Positions 20,829 through 33,584 are shown, counted from the first letter of the stretch. The stretch: DNA of 64,000 nt from Erwinia sp. HDF1-3R (GCF_039621855.1 NZ_CP155071.1:4340001-4404000); one strand, 5' to 3'. Numbers and translations: made by a program. Notes: generated by a model not told the origin, from the letters alone.

Positions 20829-21771
20829 CTCTCCCCTTATCGCCTGCTCCCCTTATCTCCTTCCCTTTACTTCTCTCCTACTCTGTATTCCTCTAATCTA
20901 TAGATAGTTACCATCACTCTATAACGCGCTTGTGATTATCTGGCAACCCTATATGTGGGCACGCTCTGCTTCAGTTTGATACGTGAAAACCCACAGTATG
21001 TCTTATGCCGTCAGGATAAGTGGCGTCAGAGATAATCAGCTTACGGCAGACGGCCAGCATACATGTTCGCAGCTCAGCCTGTTTGATGACAAAGGAATTT
21101 ATTATTCGGTAAACAATGTTTTTTCATCGGCATCGCCTGCGCTCAGGGAGAAATTATCATGCCGGGACTCGGTTTCTGGCTGGAGTACTGGGACAGGATA
21201 ATTATTTTACGTGCATTATGTCCGTTCGATGAGTCTGGCCAAATGATGGATATAAGAGTTTGTGAATGAGCAGAAGCAGACTGAACACGATATATCGAGC
21301 TGGCTGAGGACGATATAGTCCTGTTGTGTGGTACGCATAAAATAGGTTTGTTCATACATGACAGATAAGATGACCTCCAGCGATCGTAGCGAGGCTGTAA
21401 GGCTGTAAGGCTGTAAGGCTGTAAGGCTGTAAGGCTGTAAGGCACGCGCAGTATAGGGATGCTTCGCGAATCACCAGTCAGAACGCACTTTTGCCCCTCT
21501 TTATCACTGGGGTTGTCGGACTATTCATGGGGATGATGTATGTTTCCGCCGGCCCTGCTCACCCTCACTGAGAATTCCTGGCGATAGCGTATGGGAGTGT
21601 CGGGTGCCAGTGCTGGATCTGAATGCGGTGGATACCGTGGTGGATTTTATTGCTCAGTGGCGGGAAACACAGCGCCGCTCTGCCGGTACTGAGTGAAGGT
21701 TACGGGATGATTTACAGGCCAGCACGTAACAGTCATGACCGTGAGCGGGGCCTGAATGCAGTAATCCTGAT
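20829..21771. other. Gene-poor, probably decayed region
   Basis: About 940 bases with no recognisable intact gene. A C/T-rich run extends to about 20895. Short open frames exist: 20983-21201 plus (72 codons), 21159-21269 plus (36 codons, with a good GGGAG site) and 21457-21696 plus (79 codons without an ATG). None matches a family I recognise. Frames shift against each other and stops interrupt, so remnants of degraded genes are likely. It replaces the block of genes found between fis and the rRNA operon in E. coli. Confidence 0.6.
21393..21443. repeat. 8-bp tandem repeat (GGCTGTAA, six copies)
   Basis: Six exact consecutive copies of GGCTGTAA (21393-21440) plus three further bases. A unit of eight is not a multiple of three. 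No confident gene reads through it, although a minus-strand open frame (21143-21445) begins inside it. Confidence 0.97.
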
Positions 21772-21874
21772 CCTGTGACCTGCCCCCCGGATTAGATACA
21801 ACCCTCAGTTAGTAATGTCGGTTGGTTGACCCGCTCCCCGTATGTGATCCATTCATAATCAGGAATAACCGGCT

Positions 21875-22684
21875 TCATGTTGGTTGCGTATTCTGGCAAC
21901 CGGCAGATTTTTCGGCAAATTCAGAGGGAGTCATCCAGCCCAGTGCAGAATGGGGACGACTCTGGTTATAGTGTATGCGCCAGGCCTCGATTTTGCACCG
22001 TGCATCCTCCAGAGACATGAACCAGTTCTCGTTCAGGCATTCCTGCCGCAACCTGCCGTTGAAGGACTCGACCGTGGCGTTGTCCGTCGGTGTTCCCGGC
22101 CGTGAGAAGTCGATCCTGATCCCTCTTTCATAGACCCACCTATCCAGCATTTTTCCTGCAAATTCAGATCCATTATCGGTTTTCAGCAACTGCGGTAAGG
22201 GACGCCTGAGCGCTATGCTGTTCAGCATTTCTGCCACTTCTGTTGAACGCAGATTCTGCCCTACGCAGATCCCCAGGCATTCGCGGGTGTAAAGGTCGAT
22301 AACCGTCAGCAGGCGCAGTCGTCGCCCGTTAAACAGCGCGTCCGAGACAAAATCCATGCCCCAGACGTGATTCGGATACAGACCCTGAGGCTGCGGTTGT
22401 CGGCGCTGGGCCGATTTATTGCGGCGTGGCCGTTTGAGGCGCAGCGACAGACCCTGCTCACAGTAGAGGCGGTAGATTCTTTTGTGATTATCGCGCCAGC
22501 CTTCCCGCCTGAGCATCACGTGTACCCGGCGGTACCCGTAATGAACCCGGGTTTCGGTTATCTCACGGATGCGTAGCCGCAGTGCGCTGTCGTCGGCGGC
22601 CACAGAACGATATCGAAACGAGCTGCGGCTGACCCGCAGCGCAAAACAGACCTGTCTCTCACTGGCACCGTAGCGGGCTTGCAA
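21875..22684 (-). CDS. IS3-family transposase OrfB (DDE integrase)
   Basis: 269 codons from the ATG at 22684, but normally made as an OrfAB fusion by -1 frameshifting from orfA, since the frame is open back to the slippery site. Integrase-core residues are visible: first D in VWGMDFVSDAL, second D in LKTDNGSEF, E in NATVESFNGRLRQECL. An HTH_21-like segment is at the N-terminus. No stop or frameshift interrupts it, so the element looks intact. Confidence 0.93.
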   Translation of the reverse strand: MQARYGASERQVCFALRVSRSSFRYRSVAADDSALRLRIREITETRVHYGYRRVHVMLRREGWRDNHKRIYRLYCEQGLSLRLKRPRRNKSAQRRQPQPQGLYPNHVWGMDFVSDALFNGRRLRLLTVIDLYTRECLGICVGQNLRSTEVAEMLNSIALRRPLPQLLKTDNGSEFAGKMLDRWVYERGIRIDFSRPGTPTDNATVESFNGRLRQECLNENWFMSLEDARCKIEAWRIHYNQSRPHSALGWMTPSEFAEKSAGCQNTQPT

Positions 22685-22716
22685 ATCCCTGACCCATTCG
22701 CGCAGGCGTGCCAGCG

Positions 22717-22989
22717 TCAGCTCTTTTTTGCCAGCACGTCCTGCAGCATCGCCTTGTCGAGGCTCAGATCGGCAACCAGCCTCTTCAGCCGCAGATTTTC
22801 CTCTTCCAGTTGCCGCATATGCTTCAGCTCCGAAGGAGAAATGCCGCCGTATTTTTTACGCCACGTATAGAAAGTGGCATCCGAAATGCCCAGCTTGCGA
22901 CAGACGTCCGGCACTGACGTACCCAGTTCAGCCTGCTTGAGGGCAAAAACAATCTGCTCTTCGGTGAATCGTGACTTTTTCATCGGCAC
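22717..22989 (-). CDS. IS3-family OrfA (helix-turn-helix and leucine zipper)
   Basis: 90 residues. The N-terminal helix-turn-helix (SRFTEEQIVFALKQAE, VCRKLGISDATFYTWRKKY) binds the element ends, and the heptad-spaced leucines from residue 55 (LKHMRQLEEENLRLKRLVADL) form a zipper. Its last codons contain the slippery run on which ribosomes shift to orfB. Confidence 0.92.
   Translation of the reverse strand: MPMKKSRFTEEQIVFALKQAELGTSVPDVCRKLGISDATFYTWRKKYGGISPSELKHMRQLEEENLRLKRLVADLSLDKAMLQDVLAKKS
22723..22729 (-). promoter_or_regulatory. Programmed -1 frameshift site A AAA AAG
   Basis: On the minus strand the heptamer A-AAA-AAG lies in the overlap of orfA with the orfB frame. After a -1 shift the reading continues KELTLARLREWVRDLQ into orfB. 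This is the standard arrangement for making IS3 transposase. Confidence 0.85.
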
Positions 22990-23064
22990 AGCCTCCGTTC
23001 AGGGGAGTGTTTATCATGCCGGAATTCTGTTTCTGAATGGAGCAGGATTTTGGGTCAGGGTCAC

Positions 23065-23232
23065 CTGAGCGCAATTTTCCCGGTCCCTGTACGCAAGACC
23101 CTGACTCTGAGCGCAATCCCCCCGGCCCCTGTACGCATAATACTGACTCTGAGCGCAATCCCCCCTGCCACTGTACGCATAATACTGACTCTGGGCCGAA
23201 TAATTTCCCTGCCCCATAACGCAAAAAACCCT
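23065..23232. repeat. 42-bp tandem repeat array downstream of 5S rRNA
   Basis: Four units start at 23065, 23107, 23149 and 23191. Units 2 and 3 differ at two of 42 positions, unit 1 at about eight, and unit 4 merges into the rRNA terminator. A shortened fifth copy lies left of the insertion sequence (about 21736-21771). The unit is divisible by three, which creates a spurious repetitive open frame (23037-23219). Confidence 0.93.
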
Positions 23233-23250
23233 GACCGTGAGGTCAGGGTT
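23223..23250 (-). terminator. rRNA operon terminator
   Basis: On the minus strand AACCCTGACC, loop TCAC, GGTCAGGGTT, then further T. It lies 14 bases past the 3' end of 5S rRNA. Confidence 0.93.
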
Positions 23251-23263
23251 ATCGCTTTATTTG

Positions 23264-23383
23264 ATGCCTGGCAGTTCCCTACTCTCGCATGGGGAGACCC
23301 CACACTACCATCGGCGCTACGGCGTTTCACTTCTGAGTTCGGCATGGGGTCAGGTGGGACCACCGCGCTACAGCCGCCAGGCA
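23264..23383 (-). rRNA. rrf: 5S ribosomal RNA
   Basis: 120 bases from TGCCTGGCGGC (5' end at 23383) to GCCAGGCAT (3' end at 23264), matching enterobacterial 5S throughout, including the GACCCCATGCCGAACTC segment. The ends pair as the terminal helix. There is only one 5S here and no distal tRNA-Thr or second 5S as in E. coli rrnD. Confidence 0.97.
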
Positions 23384-23680
23384 AATCTTGGTGCACGGAA
23401 CGAATATTTTGCGCTGCTGCTGCGCTGGCTTCACTTGCAAACTCAGTCACATACTTCAGTATGCTCCTTCCTTCGCTGCGTTTGCCGCTTTGCCTCAGCA
23501 CAAACTCTTTCGTTCCCGCTAATCTTTTAAATCACACTCCGCAGACTCACGTCCGCAGGGCAGATAAAATCTCCTGCTCCGTCCCGCATGCGTAATAGGC
23601 AGAACAGCTTAATTCTTGTCCGGATAAGCTGAAAATTGTCTTCTGTCTCTCACTGCTCACCAGAACGCTTCTGGTGTTGT
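23384..23680 (-). other. 23S-5S spacer, long, with ERIC-like palindromic insert
   Basis: 297 bases, about three times the 92 bases of E. coli. A roughly 122-base imperfect palindrome is bounded by GGAACGAA (23397-23404) and TTCGTTCC (23511-23518) and centred near CATACTTCAGTATG (23450-23463). On the minus strand the core AGGAGC..TAC..AAGTA.GTGACTG resembles the ERIC consensus core. It will fold into a long hairpin in the rRNA precursor. Confidence 0.65.
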
Positions 23681-26585
<2,905 letters not shown>

Positions 26586-26943
26586 TCACAACCCACAAGC
26601 GTCCTTTCTGTCCGTAATGGCTGCGCGTCGTGATGGCGGCATTGTGCAGTGCTCACAGTGCTCATGGACATTACGTCCACTCCGCCTGCTGCGCGCTGAC
26701 GCCTTACCTTCACTTAGCTCGCTCATTACTGATGTCAGTAAAGACTGCTGAGTTGTAAGCATTTGAGAGACTCGACTGTATCGTGTTATTTCATTCTTAT
26801 TACGGAGAATGAAAACGATACGTCGTTTCAATTTTCAGCTTGTTCCGGATTATTAAAGAGCAGTTATCTCAAACATGACTCGCCTTCAGGCAGAATCAGC
26901 TTTGAGATACGGTTGATAATGTCTTTCACTCATTATCAGGAGA
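26586..26943 (-). other. tRNA-Glu to 23S spacer
   Basis: 358 bases without a gene. It holds two perfect-arm palindromes, TGGAC-ATTAC-GTCCA (26665-26679) and TTACTGA-TG-TCAGTAA (26726-26741), the first set in GC-rich sequence resembling the 23S-5S insert, and a boxA-like antitermination element. Confidence 0.7.
26851..26862 (-). promoter_or_regulatory. Spacer boxA antitermination site
   Basis: Minus-strand TGCTCTTTAATA matches boxA of rRNA operons, where NusB/NusE bind to keep RNA polymerase from terminating before 23S. Confidence 0.85.
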
Positions 26944-27019
26944 TGGCGTCCCCAAGGGGATTCGAACCCCTGTTACAGCCGTGAAAGGGCAGTGTCCTGG
27001 GCCTCTAGACGATGGGGAC
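26944..27019 (-). tRNA. gltT: tRNA-Glu (anticodon TTC)
   Basis: 76 bases with encoded CCA. A seven-pair acceptor stem (GTCCCCA/TGGGGAC), loop CTTTCAC with anticodon TTC, and T-arm GGTTCGAATCC are clear. The anticodon stem reads CTGCC/GGCTG, giving a U-U mismatch at 28-42 where E. coli has C-G. The spacer type is Glu, not the Ile-Ala pair of E. coli rrnD. The symbol is only nominal. Confidence 0.96.
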
Positions 27020-27088
27020 TCTGTACTGTTGCTCATTACTTCTATCAGACAATCTGTTGTGGACACTACGCGGGAAAGTATCTTCAGG

Positions 27089-28630
<1,542 letters not shown>

Positions 28631-28785
28631 AAAAGTTCGATTTGCTTCAACAAGTGAAGCGATGCTCAAGTGTAAAACGTCATAATGAATTTCATTATGT
28701 GTTCACTCTTAAGACTTGATATTTTTTTGCGCCTTGCGGCGCTGATATCAATCCTGCGAGTGCCCACACAGATTGTCTGATAAAT

Positions 28786-28797
28786 TGTTAAAGAGCG
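28786..28797 (-). promoter_or_regulatory. rRNA leader boxA
   Basis: Minus-strand CGCTCTTTAACA in the leader between P2 and 16S matches the boxA antiterminator. Confidence 0.88.
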
Positions 28798-28836
28798 GTG
28801 CGGCTGGCGCCTTGGCGGCCTGCTGCGAGGTGGCGT

Positions 28837-28864
28837 ATATTACGCTTTCCTCCTTCAGAGTCAA
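28837..28864 (-). promoter_or_regulatory. rRNA operon promoter P2
   Basis: Minus strand: -35 TTGACT (28859-28864), 16-base spacer, -10 TAATAT (28837-28842), with the GC-rich ACGCCACC discriminator typical of rRNA P2. Confidence 0.92.
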
Positions 28865-28957
28865 CTTCTTTTTGGGAAGTTTTTCTCCGGCGGTTCAGCT
28901 TCCTGACCCTCTCAACCCGGCGGCCTGTAAGCCGTTGTTCCGTGTCGATGGAGGCGC

Positions 28958-28985
28958 ATTATAGGGATCCCGTCTGAGAGCACAA
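28958..28985 (-). promoter_or_regulatory. rRNA operon promoter P1
   Basis: Minus strand: -35 TTGTGC (28980-28985), 16-base spacer, -10 TATAAT (28958-28963), then GCGCCTCC discriminator. The upstream sequence is A-rich (UP-element-like). Spacing and discriminator fit a growth-rate-regulated rrn P1. Confidence 0.93.
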
Positions 28986-29143
28986 GCCTTTTTTCGATCT
29001 TTCTTATCGCCCGCTGAATTTTCACTCCTTTCGCGCAGATCTAAGACGATCCGCACAAAAATACTTCATATTTATTAGCAGTCATTGCCTGTGAAGAGTT
29101 TACGGCGTTACGCTTCGATCACCTTCTTTTAAGAGAGACAGCC

Positions 29144-29698
29144 ATGTCCGCAAAACTGAGACCCTATAAAAATACCTTTCCCCAGACTGGTCAGCGGGTA
29201 ATGGTCGACGATTCAAGCATAGTGATTGGAGATGTAAGGCTGGAGGATGATGTTAGTGTCTGGCCACTGGTTGCTATCCGCGGCGACGTTAACCGCGTTC
29301 ATATTGGCAAACGAAGTAACATTCAGGATGGCAGCATACTGCATGTCACTCATCGTTCTTCAACCGATCCTGAAGGTTTTCCTTTAATCATTGGGGAAGA
29401 TGTCACGATTGGCCATAAAGCGATGCTGCACGGCTGTACAATCGGCGACAGGGTTTTGGTCGGAATGGGGTCAATTTTGCTGGATGGTGCCATCATTGAA
29501 AGTGATGTGATGATAGGTGCGGGAACGCTGGTGCCACCAGGAAAGCGTTTGCAAAGCGGTTTCCTCTATTTAGGCAGCCCGGTCAGGCAGGTGCGACCAC
29601 TTACGGAATCAGAGATCGCCGGTCTTCTCTACTCTTCAGGTAATTATGTCCGTTGGAAAGATGACTATCTCACTCAGGATAGCCAGAACCAACCCTGA
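29144..29698 (+). CDS. yrdA: YrdA, gamma-carbonic anhydrase-like hexapeptide-repeat protein
   Basis: 184 residues with left-handed beta-helix hexapeptide repeats (for example VTIGHKAMLHGCTIGDRVLVGMGSILLDGA, given here in outline as residues 87-116) and the zinc-binding histidine pattern of gamma-class anhydrases. E. coli YrdA binds zinc but its physiological reaction is not settled. It diverges from the rRNA operon and its last 25 bases overlap the convergent yrdB. Confidence 0.93.
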   Translation: MSAKLRPYKNTFPQTGQRVMVDDSSIVIGDVRLEDDVSVWPLVAIRGDVNRVHIGKRSNIQDGSILHVTHRSSTDPEGFPLIIGEDVTIGHKAMLHGCTIGDRVLVGMGSILLDGAIIESDVMIGAGTLVPPGKRLQSGFLYLGSPVRQVRPLTESEIAGLLYSSGNYVRWKDDYLTQDSQNQP

Positions 29699-29925
29699 TC
29701 GTCTTCCGATCCTTCTTTTATAAGCTGCTCGGCTTCTTCCTCAAGATCCCAGCGATGAAGACTAAAGCTAACGTGCGCAGGTTGCCCATCACCAAAACGG
29801 CGAAGCAAAGATTCGCCGCTTATTGCGCACATCATCATCAGGCCATTTACCATAGCTGGAAAGCAAATGGCCTTTATGTCTTCATTCCACTCTTCGCGGT
29901 CGGGGAACTGAATAGCCTGATTCAT
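29674..29925 (-). CDS. yrdB: YrdB, DUF1488 protein
   Basis: 83 residues from the ATG at 29925 ([13 protein letters not shown]), matching the E. coli protein; the longer reading from 30066 lies inside aroE. The C-terminus [23 protein letters not shown] is conserved. Function unknown. Start overlaps the aroE stop in ATGA, and the 3' end overlaps yrdA on the other strand. Confidence 0.92.
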   Translation of the reverse strand: MNQAIQFPDREEWNEDIKAICFPAMVNGLMMMCAISGESLLRRFGDGQPAHVSFSLHRWDLEEEAEQLIKEGSEDDQGWFWLS

Positions 29926-30743
29926 TCCTGAAGTTCCGCTCTGAGCACGGCGATTACCGGCTCGATATCCGGCATTTCTCCATGCCATAAAAGAAAGGAG
30001 TGAGCCGCCTGCCCCACCAGCATTCCCAGACCATCTGCTAACTGACTTGCGCCATGCTGCCGACACCAGCGAATAAAGGGCGTATCGCCCGTTTGATAGA
30101 ACATGTCATAGCAGCGCGTTTGCACCGAAATGAGTGAAGAAGGCAACGCGGGAATATCACCGCCAATTCCGCTTGAAGTCGCATTAATAATCAGATCGAA
30201 GTGTTTATCCTGCAGCGTCTCTATGTCGCTCCATATAACCCCCCCGGTATGCTCAAAAACCTCTGCAAGCGCGTGAGCTTTTGAGGCGGTGCGATTAGTA
30301 ATCGTTAGCGAACAACCCCAGGAGAGAAGGGGAAGTATTGCGCCACGCGCAGCGCCACCCGCCCCAACCAGCAGGATCCGATCCGTAGACTTGATCAGAT
30401 CTTGCCGTTGTAGATCTGCCAGAAGCCCAATACCGTCCGTGTTATCCCCCAGCAGCCGTCCATCCTCCAGCAACTTTAGGGTATTGACCGCGCCCGCAAG
30501 CGCCGCACGCTCCGTAAGTTCTCCAGCCAGTTCATACGCCTGTTCTTTAAAAGGCAGGGTTACGTTCGCCCCCTTTCCTCCACGCACGATGAAATCATTT
30601 AGAGTGTGGGTAAAACCATCCAGGGGGGTATGCGTGGAGCCATATGCATGGTCACGACCTGTCTGTTCGGCAAAGAGCTGATGAATTCGCGGTGATTTAC
30701 TGTGGCTAATCGGATTACCGAAAACGGTAAAATTCTGCTTCAT
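29922..30743 (-). CDS. aroE: Shikimate dehydrogenase (NADP+)
   Basis: 273 residues. Shikimate-binding SHSKSP (13-18), the catalytic lysine K66 in NVTLPFKE, the GDNTDG motif and the NADP loop [14 protein letters not shown] are all present. It reduces 3-dehydroshikimate to shikimate, two steps after AroQ encoded 17 kb away. It is six bases downstream of tsaC and overlaps yrdB by four. Confidence 0.97.
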   Translation of the reverse strand: MKQNFTVFGNPISHSKSPRIHQLFAEQTGRDHAYGSTHTPLDGFTHTLNDFIVRGGKGANVTLPFKEQAYELAGELTERAALAGAVNTLKLLEDGRLLGDNTDGIGLLADLQRQDLIKSTDRILLVGAGGAARGAILPLLSWGCSLTITNRTASKAHALAEVFEHTGGVIWSDIETLQDKHFDLIINATSSGIGGDIPALPSSLISVQTRCYDMFYQTGDTPFIRWCRQHGASQLADGLGMLVGQAAHSFLLWHGEMPDIEPVIAVLRAELQE

Positions 30744-30749
30744 ATAACG

Positions 30750-31322
30750 TTACCCGTGACGAATGAGTTCGCCGGTTAAGACATCGCGAATTTCTGAAGG
30801 ATTAAGTCGCCCTCCGGTTTCCCCTGACAGAACGGGAAAATCTACACCAAACTGCTCGCCGACTTCAGCAGCCGTCCGACAGGGCGGAAAGCCCGATAGG
30901 TTCGCACTGGTCGATACCAGGGGTTTACCAAAGTTACGGCAAATTTGCTGAACAAGGGGATGATCGCTGACCCGAATGGCAAGAGACTCAAAACGTCCTG
31001 TCAGCCACGCAGGCGTATGAGAACTAGCGGGAACAACCCAGGTTATCGGTCCTGGCCAGCTCGCGAACATTCTCTCTTTTTGCGCCACAGAAAGCTGCGC
31101 ATCATCAATATAGGGCTGGAGCTGGTGATAATCAGCGGCAATCAGGATAAGCCCCTTTTCCACAGGGCGCTTCTTTAAGCGTAGAAGCTGCGCCACCGCA
31201 GATTCGCTATCGGGATCGCACCCCAGACCAAATACTGCTTCAGTGGGATAGGCGATAACGGTCCCCTTACGTAGCCGCTCAAGACACAGGATCGCTGATT
31301 CAGTTAAAACATTATTCGTCAC
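30750..31322 (-). CDS. tsaC: Threonylcarbamoyl-AMP synthase
   Basis: 190 residues of the YrdC/Sua5 fold: [13 protein letters not shown] at 21-33, the [13 protein letters not shown] segment, and [11 protein letters not shown] near the C-terminus. It makes threonylcarbamoyl-AMP from threonine, bicarbonate and ATP for the t6A37 modification of ANN-decoding tRNAs. The start overlaps the end of yrdD by 11 bases. Confidence 0.96.
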   Translation of the reverse strand: MTNNVLTESAILCLERLRKGTVIAYPTEAVFGLGCDPDSESAVAQLLRLKKRPVEKGLILIAADYHQLQPYIDDAQLSVAQKERMFASWPGPITWVVPASSHTPAWLTGRFESLAIRVSDHPLVQQICRNFGKPLVSTSANLSGFPPCRTAAEVGEQFGVDFPVLSGETGGRLNPSEIRDVLTGELIRHG

Positions 31323-31869
31323 TGCTTGTACCTGCTGTTACTGGCTTTCCACAAACTTTACTGGCGCAAAAGCGTTTTACCCCCTGCGTCGTCTTTTTCT
31401 CAACTAACAGTGGAAAATGACACACTTCACACTCCCCCTCTACCGGCGTGGCATTCAGCGAAAACTGGCAGTCAGGGTAACGATCGCAGGCGTGAAAGGT
31501 TTTCCCATACCGCGATCGACGCTGAACCAGATGACCCTGCTGGCACTGAGGACACTTAATTGAAGTTTCATCGGGCTTATCAATAAGTTCAGTATGCTCA
31601 CACTGGGGGTAACGGCTGCAGGCAATAAACATTCCGTAGCGTCCCTGGCGCAGCGCAAGCTCTTCGTGACACGCTGGACAGTATTGTCCCTCAAGCACTT
31701 TTACCACGTGCCCTTCAGCCTGTTTTTTTAAAGGGCGTACGTAGTCACACTCGGGATAATGAGCGCATCCAAGAAAAGCGCCATGTTTCCCGGAGCGAAT
31801 AACCAGTTCTGCCCCACATTGGGGGCAGGGTTCATTTTTTCGCACAGCGAAAAGCGCTGTTTTATTCAT
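31312..31869 (-). CDS. yrdD: YrdD, topoisomerase I-like zinc-ribbon protein
   Basis: 185 residues made of topoisomerase I C-terminal zinc ribbons: [40 protein letters not shown] and [23 protein letters not shown] (each about 20-25 residues), then a fourth partial [10 protein letters not shown]. It has no catalytic topoisomerase domain. It presumably binds single-stranded DNA, but its role is not known. It is conserved next to tsaC and smg. Confidence 0.9.
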   Translation of the reverse strand: MNKTALFAVRKNEPCPQCGAELVIRSGKHGAFLGCAHYPECDYVRPLKKQAEGHVVKVLEGQYCPACHEELALRQGRYGMFIACSRYPQCEHTELIDKPDETSIKCPQCQQGHLVQRRSRYGKTFHACDRYPDCQFSLNATPVEGECEVCHFPLLVEKKTTQGVKRFCASKVCGKPVTAGTSSDE

Positions 31870-31893
31870 AGTTTTAAAACACCGGAGAAGCTC

Positions 31894-32367
31894 CTAGTGC
31901 ACAATTCCTTCATTGACGTCGAAAAGAAGTTCTTCCACCTTTTGATAAGCGTTTTCACATCCAGGGATGTTAAACAGCACCATCAATACAACCCATTTGA
32001 GATCCTCAAGATCAAACTCAAGTGTATCCAGCGCCATTATACGTTCGATAACCATTTCGCGGGTTTCAAGATTAAGTACCTGTATTTGCTCCAGGAACAA
32101 AATAAAACCCCGGCAGTTGGCATCTAAACGCTGGCTCTCTTCATCGGTGTAGATACGCATAGACAGCGGATCGGTCGCGAGCAGAATTGGCGCAACTAAG
32201 CCGTCCTGATAATCTGCAAGCTTTTCCAACCAGTTCAACGCATTATAAATGTCTTCACGATGAAAACCTGCATCGGTCAAATCGTCTGTCAATTTATCCT
32301 GATCAACGCGCATTTCTGCTTCGCTATGGATATACGTTTCAAATAAGTACATTAGTACGTCGAACAT
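31894..32367 (-). CDS. smg: Smg, DUF494 family protein
   Basis: 157 residues, acidic and alpha-helical, beginning [19 protein letters not shown]. It matches E. coli Smg (DUF494), for which no function is established. Its first 29 bases lie inside the end of dprA in another frame, a long overlap that suggests translational coupling. Confidence 0.94.
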   Translation of the reverse strand: MFDVLMYLFETYIHSEAEMRVDQDKLTDDLTDAGFHREDIYNALNWLEKLADYQDGLVAPILLATDPLSMRIYTDEESQRLDANCRGFILFLEQIQVLNLETREMVIERIMALDTLEFDLEDLKWVVLMVLFNIPGCENAYQKVEELLFDVNEGIVH

Positions 32368-33457
32368 GGCTTGCCCTCCTCAATCGGACATAGCCGCCGG
32401 GTACAGCTGCGATCCACCCTGCTAACTCCAACTCAAGCAGCTTAGCTACGATGGCTGGCACAGGTTGGCCGGCACGTTCAGCGACGACGTCAACAGGTGT
32501 AACCTCATCTCCTACGTTAGTCAACACATCGGCAAATGGCAATGCCGTATTACCCTCGTCGGCAGAATATGTTGGTTGAGGGTCGGGTAACCAGTCCAGT
32601 TCACTATTGAGTTGTTCAAGAATAGTATTGGGATGAGCAGTTAACAGTGCGCCCTGCTGAATGAGCCAGTTCGTGCCTTCACTGCCCGGGTTACCAATAG
32701 CACCCGGTAATGCGAAGATTTCCCGATTTTGTTCTAACGCCAGTCGTGCCGTAACCAGAGAACCACTCTTCATACATGCTTCGACGACTAATACCCCGAG
32801 GCTGAGCCCGCTGATAATTCTGTTGCGCTGTGGGAAATGGTAAGGCATGGGGCGCGCGGATAAAGGGAATTCAGACACCAGCGCTCCCCCTCCCGCGATA
32901 ATATCTTTAGCCAGTTGAGCATGACGGCGGGGATAGATACATTTCAGCCCGCTGCCTAAGACGGCAAGCGTTTTGCCTTTGACCTCCAGCGTAGCGCGAT
33001 GAGCCACGCTGTCGATACCCAGCGCCAGGCCGCTGGTAATAGTCAGGCCGCTTAATGCGAGCGCCTGAGCGAAACAGGTTCCCCAACATCTGCCATAAGG
33101 CGAGCAGTTACGGCTACCCACAATCGCAATTTGCGGCGTTGAAAGGAGCCCCGGGTCGCCTTCAACGAAGAGTATCGTCGGGAAGTCGGCTATCTGCCTT
33201 AACCGCTCAGGATAGAGTGGACTGGCACAGGTAATAAAATAGCGTTGGGGCTGCTCAAGCCAGTTAAGGGCTTCAGAAATAATGGTACGGTCATAATAAA
33301 GGAAGGCTTCCTTTTGCACTGGCGAAAAACCGACTAAGCCCAATTCCCTCTCTGTTACCGCTGGCTGGAGAAGCAACATTTCAACAATCTGCTGACAGTG
33401 CTGACGTGGTAAACCCTTAACGCACGAGAGGCGTAACCAAATCTCCATGGGTGTCAT
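32339..33457 (-). CDS. dprA: DprA/Smf, DNA-processing protein
   Basis: 372 residues. A Rossmann-like core includes [33 protein letters not shown] and [23 protein letters not shown], with a C-terminal winged-helix-like domain ending [13 protein letters not shown]. DprA loads RecA on incoming single-stranded DNA during transformation. It is retained in many enterobacteria with no known competence. It is divergent from def with 127 bases between. Confidence 0.95.
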   Translation of the reverse strand: MTPMEIWLRLSCVKGLPRQHCQQIVEMLLLQPAVTERELGLVGFSPVQKEAFLYYDRTIISEALNWLEQPQRYFITCASPLYPERLRQIADFPTILFVEGDPGLLSTPQIAIVGSRNCSPYGRCWGTCFAQALALSGLTITSGLALGIDSVAHRATLEVKGKTLAVLGSGLKCIYPRRHAQLAKDIIAGGGALVSEFPLSARPMPYHFPQRNRIISGLSLGVLVVEACMKSGSLVTARLALEQNREIFALPGAIGNPGSEGTNWLIQQGALLTAHPNTILEQLNSELDWLPDPQPTYSADEGNTALPFADVLTNVGDEVTPVDVVAERAGQPVPAIVAKLLELELAGWIAAVPGGYVRLRRASHVRRTNVLI

Positions 33458-33584
33458 TGCTACATCCTTGTCAGAGGCCTCTCAGCCCCTCCCTAACCGA
33501 GCAGGAATGCTGTCAATCATGCCCTGAAATGTCTACAATAAGAGTTATAAACATCTAATCCCTTGAACACAGATCTGGAAAGTT

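Larger units (their letters stand above)
21772..23067 (-). mobile_element. IS3-family insertion sequence with 4-bp target duplication
   Basis: The element itself is placed at 21776-23063 (1288 bp). It begins TGACC and ends GGTCA, and is bracketed by CCTG at 21772-21775 and 23064-23067. It encodes orfA and orfB of the IS3 family. Four-base duplication fits the IS407 group. Joining the flanks rebuilds a copy of the 42-bp array that continues to its right, independent support for these ends. Inverted-repeat matching beyond the first five bases is modest. Confidence 0.75.

Noticed and set aside
23037..23219. Repetitive open frames (NPPGPCTHNTDSER-type peptides)
   Set aside because: Created by the 42-bp array, whose unit is divisible by three. 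There is no gene context.
23065..23232. CRISPR array
   Set aside because: Period of 42 has no alternating repeat and unique spacer structure, units are directly adjacent, and no cas genes are nearby.
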